NCBI GenBank assembly: GCA_903924445.1
Contig: CAIYBQ010000277.1
Coordinates: 1 to 14,825, forward strand
Direction: 5' to 3'
DNA from: an uncultured Armatimonadota bacterium
GTDB lineage: Bacteria; Armatimonadota; Armatimonadia; Armatimonadales; Armatimonadaceae
DNA: 14,825 nt
The notes beneath the pieces are model-generated. The model was not told the DNA's origin, did no database searches, and worked only from the letters and a program-made list of their open reading frames with translations. The first letter of the stretch is position 1. Every line of letters starts with the position of its first letter. A program made the position numbers and the translations under genes. Shown here piece by piece: positions 1-8,203 of this stretch.

Positions 1-1820
1 ACGGCTCCATGCCCACTAGTGCCCCTCGGGTCAATCGTCGCGTAAGCGTAGCCAAGCGTTTCGGTTACATAAATACCAAAGCGGTCTGTCTGACCATCCG
101 TGACCTGATGGTCTTCACCTAACGGACCACCATAAACGTAAACCAGCAAAGGCATTGACGTCCCAGGCTTCACACCCTTTGGAAGCATCAGCGTTCCCTG
201 CACCGGCAAGCCATGCCTGTTCGTATACGTAAATCGCGATGTTGGAACACGTTGATAAACGCCAACCGCATCTTTAGAATGGCTGCTCGTCAAGCGCTTT
301 TCACGCGCCCCGGTTCCCGACACGACAAGCTCTGGAAGCTGCGTCCAGCTGCCGTGAATCGCTGCAAACTGGGAGCCATCCGCAGAAATCGCAACATTGC
401 GATGCCTGCCATCTTCACTTGTCCACCGTTGAAGGTCACCAGATGCGAGTTGGACTCTGTAGAGGTCCATCCGGGCCGCATCTTCTTTTGATGACCTTAC
501 AATCAGCGTTGCGCCATCCTTTGTGTACTGTAGAGGGTAGACTTCGAAGTTTCCCTTGGTAAGCTGTGTGGCGCCCTCACGCTCAGGATCAATCAGCCAC
601 GCATGGCGGAATCCACTCTTTTCAAGCATCACACAAATCTGCTTGCCATCCGGTGAGAAGAACGGGTCAGACAGACTCGGTGAGCGATGCTCTCCGTTAT
701 GCGTATCCGTGAAAACAGCCTTGACCTTTTTGTCCACCGGCGTGGCGACATTAATTATCAGCTCTTTTTTGTCGCGCTTCCACGCGGCGAAAACAAACTT
801 GTTGCCATCCGCCGTGAAGGGTTCATTGCTGATCGCGATGTCTCCAGCTTCCCCTGCGTTCTTCTTATAAATCTGCCACGGCTTGCCGTCACCCTTTGTG
901 ACATCGGTGTCTGGGTCGGTATCCGCGATAAAGACATACGATTCGTTGCGGTCTGGGTCATCGCCGGTGTCGCGCGGTGTCGTCTTCGCCTCGGCAAATC
1001 GGTCGCGGTACACAATATAGGTGACATTCTTCGATGGAGGACCGGTTCGCTTGCTCGAAAGCACACCAATGCGCGAGCCATCCTTGGAGAGCCAGTACTG
1101 CTCGACCTTCAAACCATCCGGCAGGACTGGAGAAATCTGCGCTTCGATGACATCGCCAAATGTACGCCGATAGATATGCTCTCCGCGCCGGAATGTAAAC
1201 CCTTTATCGCCTGGTGTCCAGCGAACATCTGCCTCAGCATCGGCCGTGCGCGTAAGTCGCAGCGGTTTTGCATCCGGAGAAAGCGCCAAGCGGTAAATGT
1301 CGCCCTTGTACGTGAGCAGCATCTCGGTTCCAGATTCGGAAAGCACTGCCTCGGCCACGCCCGGATACGACTTTCGTGGCTCTTTGCGCTCCTTGTCCTT
1401 TTCCTTGTCGGCATCCTCAAGGGCTTTGCGCTCCTTGTCCGTCAGGCCCTTGCGCGACTCGAGCACTTTCTGCTCTTCCGCAAGCTGCTCTAAGACTTTA
1501 GCGATGTCTCTATCGACCGTTCGGAACATTTCGGGGGATGTCAGGCGGGTCGTCTTACCGCTGGAGCGTGTGTAGAGATAGATATCGGCACCCACGGATG
1601 TCTTCAATCCCACCTGATACGGTGACCATTGATAGATCAACTGCGATCCATCATTGCTCCAACGCATCCCGCTCGCTCCGCGTCCAAGCAGCGACTTCTC
1701 AGGGTAAAGCTGTTCAAGCGTCAGGCGCTGGTCGGCCTGCGGTGCGTTTATGACAGCGGCGACAGAAATAACAGGAATAGCACATGCCAGAAGAGCGGCA
1801 AGATAATTATGGTTGCGCAT
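1..1820 (-). CDS. Exported S9-family (DPP-IV/acylaminoacyl-peptidase-like) serine peptidase, C-terminus off the window
   Basis: The minus strand is open from an ATG at 1820 to the window edge (606 codons). The N-terminus looks like a signal peptide: MRNHN, then a hydrophobic run to about residue 22, with a possible AXA-type cleavage site. The middle has repeated beta-propeller-type segments (DGSQLIY, SPDAKPLRLT, SPDGKQICVM, DGATLIVRSS), as in the N-terminal propeller of S9 oligopeptidases. A highly charged Lys/Glu-rich insert lies at about residues 115-150. The visible start of the alpha/beta-hydrolase domain carries VYVYGGP (near 120-135) and DPRGTSGHG (near 8-35), which in this family precede the catalytic GxSxGG serine. 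That serine and the Asp/His must lie beyond position 1, so activity cannot be judged here. The likely role is cleavage of short peptides outside the cytoplasm. It is divergent from recG, 37 bp away. The family is secure; DPP-IV versus another S9 subtype is not. Confidence 0.88.
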   Translation of the reverse strand, partial: MRNHNYLAALLACAIPVISVAAVINAPQADQRLTLEQLYPEKSLLGRGASGMRWSNDGSQLIYQWSPYQVGLKTSVGADIYLYTRSSGKTTRLTSPEMFRTVDRDIAKVLEQLAEEQKVLESRKGLTDKERKALEDADKEKDKERKEPRKSYPGVAEAVLSESGTEMLLTYKGDIYRLALSPDAKPLRLTRTADAEADVRWTPGDKGFTFRRGEHIYRRTFGDVIEAQISPVLPDGLKVEQYWLSKDGSRIGVLSSKRTGPPSKNVTYIVYRDRFAEAKTTPRDTGDDPDRNESYVFIADTDPDTDVTKGDGKPWQIYKKNAGEAGDIAISNEPFTADGNKFVFAAWKRDKKELIINVATPVDKKVKAVFTDTHNGEHRSPSLSDPFFSPDGKQICVMLEKSGFRHAWLIDPEREGATQLTKGNFEVYPLQYTKDGATLIVRSSKEDAARMDLYRVQLASGDLQRWTSEDGRHRNVAISADGSQFAAIHGSWTQLPELVVSGTGAREKRLTSSHSKDAVGVYQRVPTSRFTYTNRHGLPVQGTLMLPKGVKPGTSMPLLVYVYGGPLGEDHQVTDGQTDRFGIYVTETLGYAYATIDPRGTSGHGA

Positions 1821-1857
1821 TTCTACCAATTATCACGTCCAATGAAATATTTTTTAG
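1821..1857. promoter_or_regulatory. 37-bp divergent spacer between the S9 peptidase and recG
   Basis: This short AT-rich spacer separates two divergent starts, so any promoters must overlap the neighbouring coding sequences. I see no purine-rich ribosome binding site before the recG ATG, where the preceding bases are a T-run followed by AG. Either recG is translated from a leaderless or weak start, or its start differs slightly. No convincing -35/-10 pair was found. Confidence 0.35.
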
Positions 1858-3945
1858 ATGTACGATGCGCTTGTGGGTTTGCAAGATTCTGTCAGTATCC
1901 TAAAAGGCATCGGACCAAAGTCGGTTCGCCTGCTGGCGAAGCTTGATGTCCATACAATCGAAGACTTGCTTCACATGTTCCCGAAGCGGTTTGAGGACCG
2001 TACGCAGACATCGCCGCTGGCAGCCTGTACCGATGGCGAAGCCGCCTATGTAACGGGTATCGCCGAATCGTTTTCCGAACGCCGGGTGCGTCACGATCTC
2101 ACGCTCACTAAGCTCATTTTCCATGATGATGCAGGCGATGAAGGGGAAGCCGTATGGTTTCGCCGCGTCCTCTCACCCGCGCAGCAAGCACGCATCATCG
2201 GGATGCGCATCACACTCTTTGGCAAAGTGAAGCGCGGATACGGAAAAGTCGCGCTGCAAAATCCTGACATTAATGTTCTTGCGACAGTGGGTGGGACCGA
2301 CACGCCAGACCTTGGGCTTGTGCCGGTTTATGGCCTCACTGATGGTCTTTCTCAGGCCAATCTTCGGGAATGGGCGGAAGCAGCCCTGACAACGTACGCC
2401 CCAACATTGACAGACCTCCTGCCAGGGACGCTTCGGGCGAAACACCAGCTGCCGCACCTAATGACGGCGATAAAGGACATGCATATCCCATCGTCCGAGC
2501 GGCATCACGAGACCGCTCGCCGTCGCTTTGCCTTTGAAGAACTGCTCATCCTTCACGGCGTCCTCCAGTCTCGCCGGATACTCCTCGCTGACAAAGCCGC
2601 TCCCGTCGTAAACATAGACCGGCCAACATTTGATGCCTTTGTGAAAGCGCTACCTTTTGAACTCACAAGTGGCCAGGTGGATGTCATCGATGATGTTCTA
2701 AAGTCGCTCCGTCAGTCATCCGGGATGGTGCGCTTAATCCAAGGAGATGTCGGCTGCGGGAAGACGGTGGTAGCCGCGGTCGGGCTCTTGGCCGTGCTCT
2801 CTTGCGGCTTGCAGGGTGTCTTCCTCGCCCCAACGGAGCTCCTGGCTCGGCAACAGCTCGTCGTCCTCCGAAACCTCCTCGAGCCACTCGGCTTTCGTGT
2901 CGAATTCCTCAGCGGAAGCGTTCCAGAGAAACATCGCCGCCCACTGCTAGACATGCTTGCCGCCGGTGAGCCGATGGTCCTCGTCGCGACACATGCCGTT
3001 CTTGAGCCAAATGTCAAGCTTCCACGCCTCGCCCTAAGCATTATTGATGAACAACACCGCTTTGGAGTGGGGCAGCGGAACGCACTGATGACAAAGCCGA
3101 ACGATGGCATCTCACATATGCTCCTGATGAGCGCGACGCCCATCCCACGGACGTTGACGCAGGTGACCGTCGGCGATGTCGACGTCTCGACGATTACGAC
3201 GCTTCCCGGTGGACGGAAACCGATACGCACCCACGTTCGGGGGCAGGAACAGCGGGCCAAAGTCTATGGTGGCGTTCGCAAGGTCATCACGGATGGTGGC
3301 CAGGCGTACGTGGTGTGTCCGGCGATTGCTCCCGATGGCGAGGAGTCACTCGAGTCGGTTGTTGGTTTGTTCGCTGACCTTTCGCGTGGCTGGCTCAGCC
3401 AATGCCGCCTGGGAATGGTTCATGGACAGCTGCGCGAAGAGGAGCGGAGCCAGGTCATGGATGCTTTCCGTAAAGGTGACATCGATGTCCTGCTCGCGAC
3501 GACGGTGATCGAAGTAGGCGTCGATGTGCCTCGAGCCAATGCGATCGTTATAGAAGCCGCCGACCAGTTTGGTTTGGCGCAGCTGCACCAGCTCCGTGGC
3601 CGCGTCGGTCGAGGTGATCAGCAGAGCTTTTGCGTTTTAGTCACATCTGGGAATCCGACGGAAATAGGACTGCAACGGCTGTCCGTGATGGCATCGACGA
3701 CGGATGGTTTTGTCATCGCACAGGAGGATTTGCGTCTCAGAGGCCCTGGCGATGTGATTGGTTTGCGCCAGAGTGGAGTTCCGCAGCTGCGTGTGACGGA
3801 TCTTGCAAAGGATGCTGATTTGAGCGCGGCTGCCGCAGAAGATGCCCGGGAGGTGCTCAAGGATCCAAATCACGTGGATAATTGCAGTGTCTATCAGCGG
3901 ATTGAGGCGTATATCAACAGTGTTGATGTGGGAGCAGTGGCATGA
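1858..3945 (+). CDS. recG: ATP-dependent DNA helicase RecG
   Basis: This 695-residue protein has the usual RecG length. It is a superfamily 2 helicase that remodels stalled replication forks and branch-migrates Holliday junctions in the cytoplasm. The N-terminus has a helix-hairpin-type stretch (LKGIGPKSVRLLAKL, from residue 15) typical of the RecG start, followed by an OB-fold wedge region at about 50-160. The motor shows Walker A GDVGCGKT (residues 296-303, Lys302), the DEQH box with DEQHRFGVGQ (from 397), motif III SATPIPRT (from 425), and LHQLRGRVGRG (about 576-586) as motif VI with its arginines. The C-terminal DLRLRGPGD segment is also typical. The ATG at 1858 fits the family N-terminus but lacks an obvious ribosome binding site. 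The stop overlaps the coaD start by four bases (ATGA), indicating translational coupling. All motor motifs are intact. Confidence 0.97.
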   Translation: MYDALVGLQDSVSILKGIGPKSVRLLAKLDVHTIEDLLHMFPKRFEDRTQTSPLAACTDGEAAYVTGIAESFSERRVRHDLTLTKLIFHDDAGDEGEAVWFRRVLSPAQQARIIGMRITLFGKVKRGYGKVALQNPDINVLATVGGTDTPDLGLVPVYGLTDGLSQANLREWAEAALTTYAPTLTDLLPGTLRAKHQLPHLMTAIKDMHIPSSERHHETARRRFAFEELLILHGVLQSRRILLADKAAPVVNIDRPTFDAFVKALPFELTSGQVDVIDDVLKSLRQSSGMVRLIQGDVGCGKTVVAAVGLLAVLSCGLQGVFLAPTELLARQQLVVLRNLLEPLGFRVEFLSGSVPEKHRRPLLDMLAAGEPMVLVATHAVLEPNVKLPRLALSIIDEQHRFGVGQRNALMTKPNDGISHMLLMSATPIPRTLTQVTVGDVDVSTITTLPGGRKPIRTHVRGQEQRAKVYGGVRKVITDGGQAYVVCPAIAPDGEESLESVVGLFADLSRGWLSQCRLGMVHGQLREEERSQVMDAFRKGDIDVLLATTVIEVGVDVPRANAIVIEAADQFGLAQLHQLRGRVGRGDQQSFCVLVTSGNPTEIGLQRLSVMASTTDGFVIAQEDLRLRGPGDVIGLRQSGVPQLRVTDLAKDADLSAAAAEDAREVLKDPNHVDNCSVYQRIEAYINSVDVGAVA

Positions 3946-4448
3946 GTAAGCAACGCATCGCGGTCTATCCAGGGTCATTTGATCCTGTTACAAACGGACA
4001 TTTGGATGTCATCCGACGTGCAGCAGGCATTTTCGACAAAGTCATCGTCGGTGTGGGACGAAATGTTGGCAAGGCGCCTCTGTTTACCACTGAGGAGAGG
4101 GTCTCTCTGATTCAGGTCGCTGTGAGTGAGCTCCAAAACGTCGAGGTGGAAAGCTTTGACGGGATGCTGGTTGCCTTCGCTAAACAGCATGGGGCATCGG
4201 TGCTCGTAAAGGGCCTCCGTGCGATATCTGACTTTGAGTATGAGTTTCAAATGGCGCTGGCGAACCGGCATTTGGACCCGACGGTCGAGACGATGTTCCT
4301 GATGACCAGTGCTGAATATCAGTTTCTTTCATCATCTATTGTGAAGGAAATGGTCCGCGTCGGCGGTGACTGTAGTCCATTGGTGCCATCCGTCGTGATG
4401 GATGCCCTCCGACGTAGCTTTGATGTCAATACATCCCAAGAGCGATAG
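3942..4448 (+). CDS. coaD: Phosphopantetheine adenylyltransferase (PPAT)
   Basis: This 168-residue protein has the normal CoaD length. It transfers AMP from ATP to 4'-phosphopantetheine, giving dephospho-CoA in the penultimate step of CoA synthesis. It is a nucleotidyltransferase of the TxGH class: PGSFDPVTNGHLD spans residues 10-22, with the T17-N-G-H20 signature. VKGLRAISDFEYEFQMA in the middle is the substrate-binding stretch of the family, and SSSIVKEMV near the C-terminus matches the conserved ATP-site motif. The start overlaps the recG stop (ATGA), so the two are probably co-translated. Placement upstream of the fab genes makes sense because CoA donates the prosthetic group of ACP and the thioester of malonyl-CoA. 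Confidence 0.97.
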   Translation: MSKQRIAVYPGSFDPVTNGHLDVIRRAAGIFDKVIVGVGRNVGKAPLFTTEERVSLIQVAVSELQNVEVESFDGMLVAFAKQHGASVLVKGLRAISDFEYEFQMALANRHLDPTVETMFLMTSAEYQFLSSSIVKEMVRVGGDCSPLVPSVVMDALRRSFDVNTSQER

Positions 4449-4498
4449 AGTACGTGCGTTGGCACTTATCGTAATTGTGTCCTGAGGAAGCAGTGCAA

Positions 4499-5131
4499 AT
4501 GGATCCGATCGTTACGTTGCGTGAGCTTGAACGCCTCGAGCATATGGTTGAGGAAGCGAAGGGTGTGCTTGGATTTATCCGCATCGATGTGGATGAGTTC
4601 ATGATGATTGTGAACAAAATTCGTGGATCTTTACCAAGTGAGATGAAGGAAGCCGTTGTGATCCGTGAAAAGCGGGATGAAATCATCGGCGCTGCGCATC
4701 ACGAAGCCGATTCCAGAGTTGGATCAGCACGCAATGAGGCTGAACAGACAAAGGCTGCTGCGCTGGCGGAAGCTGGAAATGTTGTCGATGCTGCCCGTGC
4801 GGAGGCGCAAAGACTTTTGGAGCGCGCCCGGCTTGATGCGGAAGGCTTGGTTTCAAAGTCCGAGGTTGTGCGGATGTCACAGGAGCAGGCCCGAGAAATC
4901 ATCCGGCTTGCTGAAGAGGAAGCCGCACGTATTGGAGATGCCGCCCGGGCTGAGAGCCAGCAGATGTGTGCCGGAGCAGATAGCTACGCTGCCGATGTCC
5001 TCAATAGTTTGGAAGCGTCTGTCGGGATGATCCACGATGACTTTGGTCACCGCATTGCCAGCATCAAGTCGTCGATTCAAAAGGGACGTGCACAGCTGGA
5101 CCATCGCAACGCTGGACGCCCCAACCGATAA
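4499..5131 (+). CDS. Alanine/glutamate-rich coiled-coil protein, possibly DivIVA/SepIVA-like
   Basis: The protein has 210 residues. I chose the ATG at 4499 because GAGGA lies about 10 bases upstream; a TTG at 4475 would add eight residues. After a short N-terminal segment (residues 1-50, with an acidic LERLEHMVEEAK helix), residues about 55-165 are almost unbroken helix with heptad-like Ala/Glu/Arg spacing (EAEQTKAAALAEAGN, RAEAQRLLERARLDAEG), so a long coiled coil is likely. There is no signal peptide or membrane segment. Such proteins are often auto-annotated as ATP synthase subunit b or V-type subunit H by composition alone. There are no other ATP synthase genes here, so that label is unlikely. 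A coiled-coil gene between coaD and DUF177 recalls the actinobacterial DivIVA-like division protein SepIVA, but that link rests on gene order, recalled from memory, and not on a motif. Function is otherwise unknown. Confidence 0.8.
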   Translation: MDPIVTLRELERLEHMVEEAKGVLGFIRIDVDEFMMIVNKIRGSLPSEMKEAVVIREKRDEIIGAAHHEADSRVGSARNEAEQTKAAALAEAGNVVDAARAEAQRLLERARLDAEGLVSKSEVVRMSQEQAREIIRLAEEEAARIGDAARAESQQMCAGADSYAADVLNSLEASVGMIHDDFGHRIASIKSSIQKGRAQLDHRNAGRPNR

Positions 5132-5196
5132 TTATCTGACCTTACCTACAACAATTGCGGAACCTGCTCGTCCGGGGAATCGTAAATAGGAGCACT

Positions 5197-5874
5197 ATGA
5201 AGCCATCACGTTTGAATTACCTTGGGAGTGAGAAACCACCGCGCCCCGTAAAGAAGCCCCACGCTGCACCAGAACGGCGTCCAATGCCCGCACAACCGAG
5301 TGTCTCATCCAATGGAGTGCCTGTTCCTGAATCGTTTCAGATGGACATCGCTGAAATCCTCCGGACGATTGGGATGCACTATGTCCATCAGATCGCGATT
5401 CCAGCGATAGGGTGTTTCGATCCAGTTTCAGGTGATGTTCCCGTGTCTGGCATCGTGGAAGGGAAGATTACCCTTACGAATACTGGCGCCATTCTCGTTC
5501 TGCGTGGCAAGGCCTCAGCCAATGTTTGGCTGCCGTGCGCCAGGTGCTTGAAACGGTACGAGGAAGCGATTGTGATCGTTCTGGAAGAGGAATACGACCT
5601 TATCGCAGACAACACCGCTACACGCCACGAGGAAGTCAAGGCGGTCGACCAGAATGTCACTGCACCTGTCATAGATGGGTCGGTCCTGGATGTTGCTGAG
5701 CTGCTCCGACAGTCTCTGCTGCTTGCTGAGCCACTACAGCCATTCTGTGGAGACTCCTGTACGGGTTATGCAACCTATTCGACCGACTTGGAATCAGAGG
5801 TTCTTCCGGCCGAAACACAGCGTCCATTCGCAGGATTAGCCGCTCTCCTCGAAGCAAATTCATCCGCGGAGTAG
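5197..5874 (+). CDS. yceD: DUF177 / YceD-family protein, rpmF partner
   Basis: The protein has 225 residues from the ATG at 5197, which has AGGAG about five bases upstream. In-frame codons reach back to a TTG at 5155 but lack a ribosome binding site. Residues 1-45 are a proline- and basic-rich extension. The DUF177 core follows, with PCARCLKRYEE (Cys114, Cys117), the VLDVAELLRQSLLLAEPLQPFC stretch (from about 163, ending at Cys184), and Cys188. The CxxC...CxxxC set could bind metal. YceD is linked in E. coli and plants to 23S rRNA accumulation and is almost always encoded directly upstream of rpmF, as here. The exact biochemical role is unsettled. The family call is firm from the core motif plus position; the N-terminal extension makes it longer than E. 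coli YceD. Confidence 0.9.
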   Translation: MKPSRLNYLGSEKPPRPVKKPHAAPERRPMPAQPSVSSNGVPVPESFQMDIAEILRTIGMHYVHQIAIPAIGCFDPVSGDVPVSGIVEGKITLTNTGAILVLRGKASANVWLPCARCLKRYEEAIVIVLEEEYDLIADNTATRHEEVKAVDQNVTAPVIDGSVLDVAELLRQSLLLAEPLQPFCGDSCTGYATYSTDLESEVLPAETQRPFAGLAALLEANSSAE

Positions 5875-5911
5875 CATCCGAGTTCCGTTCACGATAGACT
5901 CTCCAACTTGG

Positions 5912-5938
5912 AAGGTACGACGATTAACGACGTACCTT
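5912..5938 (+). promoter_or_regulatory. Stem-loop in the rpmF leader
   Basis: AAGGTACG (5912-5919) pairs with CGTACCTT (5931-5938). Inside it, after one A.A mismatch, CG pairs with CG around an ATTAA loop, giving ten base pairs in 27 bases. No T-run follows, so it does not look like an intrinsic terminator. The rpmF ribosome binding site (AGGA, 5950-5953) begins 12 bases downstream. Possible roles are an mRNA processing or stability element between yceD and rpmF, or a ribosomal-protein autoregulatory site. The hairpin itself is seen in the sequence; the role is inference. Confidence 0.5.
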
Positions 5939-5964
5939 ACACATTGTAAAGGAATTGCATAGCC

Positions 5965-6156
5965 ATGCCACTGCCAAAGCGCCGCCATTCGTCGGCCCGC
6001 CAAGCGAAGCGCCGAACGCACTACAAACTTACGTCTCCCACCCTCACGACCTGCAAGCGCTGTAGCGTTGCAGCGCGTGCTCACCACATTTGTGCAAGCT
6101 GTGGTTACTACAACGGTCGCCAGTGGCTGACGCCAAAGGCCGAAGTTAACGGCTAA
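5965..6156 (+). CDS. rpmF: 50S ribosomal protein L32 (zinc-ribbon form)
   Basis: This is a 63-residue basic protein of normal L32 length and a structural component of the large ribosomal subunit. The N-terminus MPLPKRRHSSARQAKRR matches the conserved L32 start, where the MAVPKRR-type motif is more common. Four cysteines at 30, 33, 43 and 46 (CKRC and CASCGYY) form the zinc-binding C+ version rather than the zinc-free paralogue some bacteria induce under zinc limitation. AGGA lies 11 bases before the ATG. It sits between yceD and plsX in the widely conserved yceD-rpmF-plsX-fab order. Confidence 0.97.
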   Translation: MPLPKRRHSSARQAKRRTHYKLTSPTLTTCKRCSVAARAHHICASCGYYNGRQWLTPKAEVNG

Positions 6157-6173
6157 CCGGTTAGGTCATTACA

Positions 6174-7205
6174 GTGTCTCTTGAAGCGATAACTCTCTCC
6201 GTCGATGCGATGGGGGGCGATTATGGTCCTGAAGTAGTCGTTCGTGGTGCGGTCCAATTCCTCCGTGATGGTAGCGAAGACAATGAAAATGTCACGCTGC
6301 TGCTTGTGGGGGATGAGACCGTAATCCGCGACATTTTGACTGCTGAAGGTGCCGAAAATCTCCCTTCAATTGAGATTGTTCATACATCCGAAGAAATTGG
6401 GATGTGTGATCACCCCATGCAGTCTGTTCGGGCAAAGCCGAATGCATCTCTTGTCGTAGCTGCAAAGCTAGTGGCCGAGGGCAGGGCGTCCGCAACAGTT
6501 TCTGCCGGCAACACTGGGGCTTGTCTTGTTGCCGCAATCCAGTACATCGGGCGTATCGATGGCGTTGCCCGCCCTGCGATTGCTGCCCCGATGCCAACCG
6601 CTACAGGGCGCCCAACACTTCTAATGGATGCCGGTGCGAATGTTGACTGTCAGCTCAGTCATCTGGTGCAGTTCGGCATACTTGGCTCCGTCTACGCAGA
6701 GCGCGTATTCGGTCGGTCGAATCCTAGCGTGGCACTTCTCTCCAATGGCGAGGAAGACACCAAGGGTAACCAGCTCACAAAAGCCGTGCGTGCTGCTCTT
6801 GAAGCCGCGCCAATCAACTTTATTGGATGCACCGAAGGCAACCATGTCCTTGATGGTGTTATCGATGTCGTCGTTTGCGACGGCTTTGATGGCAACGTTT
6901 TGGTCAAAGGTGTCGAAGGGATGGCATCTGTTGCGATTTCTGTCCTCAAGGATGTCATCGCTGAGAACCCTGACCAACCCATTTTGCACGAGGCTGTACG
7001 CCGGGTGGCAAAGCGCGTGGACTACGCTGAAATCGGCGGCGCACCGCTGATTGGCATCAAGGGAATTTCCATCATCGCACATGGCCGTAGCAACGCTTAC
7101 ACCATGATGAATGCGATTCGGGCGGCGGTACGCGCTGGTCGTAGTGGTGTGGTTGAAAAACTGGTGGATGCCGGGCGCATCATGTCAGGTGGCGCATCAT
7201 CGTGA
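6174..7205 (+). CDS. plsX: Phosphate acyltransferase PlsX
   Basis: This 343-residue protein has the normal PlsX length. It converts acyl-ACP plus phosphate to acyl-phosphate, the acyl donor for PlsY in making lysophosphatidic acid, and acts peripherally at the membrane. Family motifs are VDAMGGDYGP (from residue 10), VSAGNTGA, LLMDAGANVDC, LLSNGEEDTKGN and EGNHVLDGVIDVVVCDGFDGN. The start is a GTG at 6174 with a weak AGG eight bases upstream. The protein begins MSLEAITLSVDAMGGD, matching the family register, and I see no better start. The TGA overlaps the fabH GTG start (GTGA, 7202-7205), a coupled junction. No anomalies. Confidence 0.97.
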   Translation: MSLEAITLSVDAMGGDYGPEVVVRGAVQFLRDGSEDNENVTLLLVGDETVIRDILTAEGAENLPSIEIVHTSEEIGMCDHPMQSVRAKPNASLVVAAKLVAEGRASATVSAGNTGACLVAAIQYIGRIDGVARPAIAAPMPTATGRPTLLMDAGANVDCQLSHLVQFGILGSVYAERVFGRSNPSVALLSNGEEDTKGNQLTKAVRAALEAAPINFIGCTEGNHVLDGVIDVVVCDGFDGNVLVKGVEGMASVAISVLKDVIAENPDQPILHEAVRRVAKRVDYAEIGGAPLIGIKGISIIAHGRSNAYTMMNAIRAAVRAGRSGVVEKLVDAGRIMSGGASS

Positions 7206-8203
7206 CCTTTGGAGCCTGCATTGCTGGTTTGGGGATGGACGTCCCCGTGCGAATCGTTACCAATAAAGATCTCGAAGCGGTTGTGGACACCACGGATGAC
7301 TGGATTGTCACACGGACGGGAATCCACGAACGCCGCATCGTCGCGGATGGACAATCAACAGGCGATCTCGCTGTCAAAGCCTGCGAGGATGCTCTGCGAA
7401 GTGCAGGGATAACCATTGCGGACATCGAGATGATTGTTCTCTCGACATGCACCGGCGATACCAACATGCTTCCGGCAACGGCAACGTTTGTCCAGACGGC
7501 GCTTGGGGCATCCCATATCCCAGCCTTTGACATCTCAGCGGCGTGCTCGGGATTTGTTTACGGACTTGATATTGCGCATCAGTTCATTGCCACTGGGCGA
7601 TGTCGGCGTATTCTCGTAGTCGGTGCGGAAGCTATGAGCCGCGTTGTCGACTGGACCGATCGGGCATCCTGTGTGCTTTTTGGAGATGGTGCAGGCGCCG
7701 CAGTTCTCGAGCGATGTCCACCAGGGCAAGGGATTCTCTCGACAAAGATTGCATCAAACGGCGCGGGAGCCTGCCTTTTGCAGATACCAGCCGGTGGTTC
7801 CCGTGAGCCATTGACGGCTGAGACGGTTGGGACCGACCGGCAGTTCCTCCATATGGATGGAAAAGCTGTTTATTCGTTTGCTGTTGAGATTATGGGCGAG
7901 GCTGCGATGGCTGCTCTCGATGCTGCGGGCATCTCACCGTCTGAAATTGACTTGCTCGTCCCGCATCAGGCGAATATCCGTATCATCAAATCCGCGGCCG
8001 ACCGCATGGGTATTCCGCTCGAAAAAGTCTTCATCAATGTGGACCGCTACGGCAATACATCCGCTGCAAGCATTCCTATTGCGCTTACGGAAGCCGTTCG
8101 AACTGGCCGCCTCAAAGAGGGCGACTTGGTTGTGACGGTTGGTTTTGGGGCAGGGTTGACTTGGGGAGCAAACGTGATGCGTTGGGGGCAGGTAAATCCG
8201 TGA
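7202..8203 (+). CDS. fabH: Beta-ketoacyl-ACP synthase III (FabH)
   Basis: The protein has 333 residues and a GTG start overlapping the plsX stop, with AGGTGG about ten bases upstream. FabH starts fatty acid synthesis by condensing an acyl-CoA primer with malonyl-ACP. The Cys-His-Asn triad is intact: Cys115 in ISAACSGFVYG, His255 in VPHQANIRI, and Asn285 in DRYGNTSAAS. The N-terminal DDWIVTRTGIHERR segment (about residues 36-50) and FGDGAGAAVLE are also typical. Primer preference (acetyl versus branched) cannot be read from the motifs. The TGA shares its last base with the fabD ATG. Confidence 0.97.
   Translation: MTFGACIAGLGMDVPVRIVTNKDLEAVVDTTDDWIVTRTGIHERRIVADGQSTGDLAVKACEDALRSAGITIADIEMIVLSTCTGDTNMLPATATFVQTALGASHIPAFDISAACSGFVYGLDIAHQFIATGRCRRILVVGAEAMSRVVDWTDRASCVLFGDGAGAAVLERCPPGQGILSTKIASNGAGACLLQIPAGGSREPLTAETVGTDRQFLHMDGKAVYSFAVEIMGEAAMAALDAAGISPSEIDLLVPHQANIRIIKSAADRMGIPLEKVFINVDRYGNTSAASIPIALTEAVRTGRLKEGDLVVTVGFGAGLTWGANVMRWGQVNP

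Noticed and set aside
687..1493. Long plus-strand open frame (268 codons) opposite the S9 peptidase
   Set aside because: It lies entirely antisense to a reading frame with clear family motifs and a signal peptide, and its own translation shows no recognisable domain.
1..1800. High density of CATCC/GGATG in the first part of the window
   Set aside because: It mostly follows from frequent Asp-Gly codon pairs (GAT GGN) in the beta-propeller of the S9 peptidase and is not a separate signal.
2712..3260. Minus-strand open frame (182 codons) inside recG
   Set aside because: Antisense shadow of the RecG motor domain. The translation is Arg/Ser/Cys-rich low-complexity typical of shadow frames.
4449..4475. 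Small GTGC/GCAC hairpin after coaD
   Set aside because: Only four base pairs with no T-run; indistinguishable from chance.
4475..4498. Upstream TTG start for the coiled-coil gene
   Set aside because: The GAGGA ribosome binding site lies between it and the ATG at 4499, so the ATG is the better start.
8161..8202. Upstream ATG extension for fabD
   Set aside because: It would overlap fabH by 43 bases and add residues absent from FabD. The ATG at 8203 gives the standard N-terminus with PGQGSQ at 7-12.
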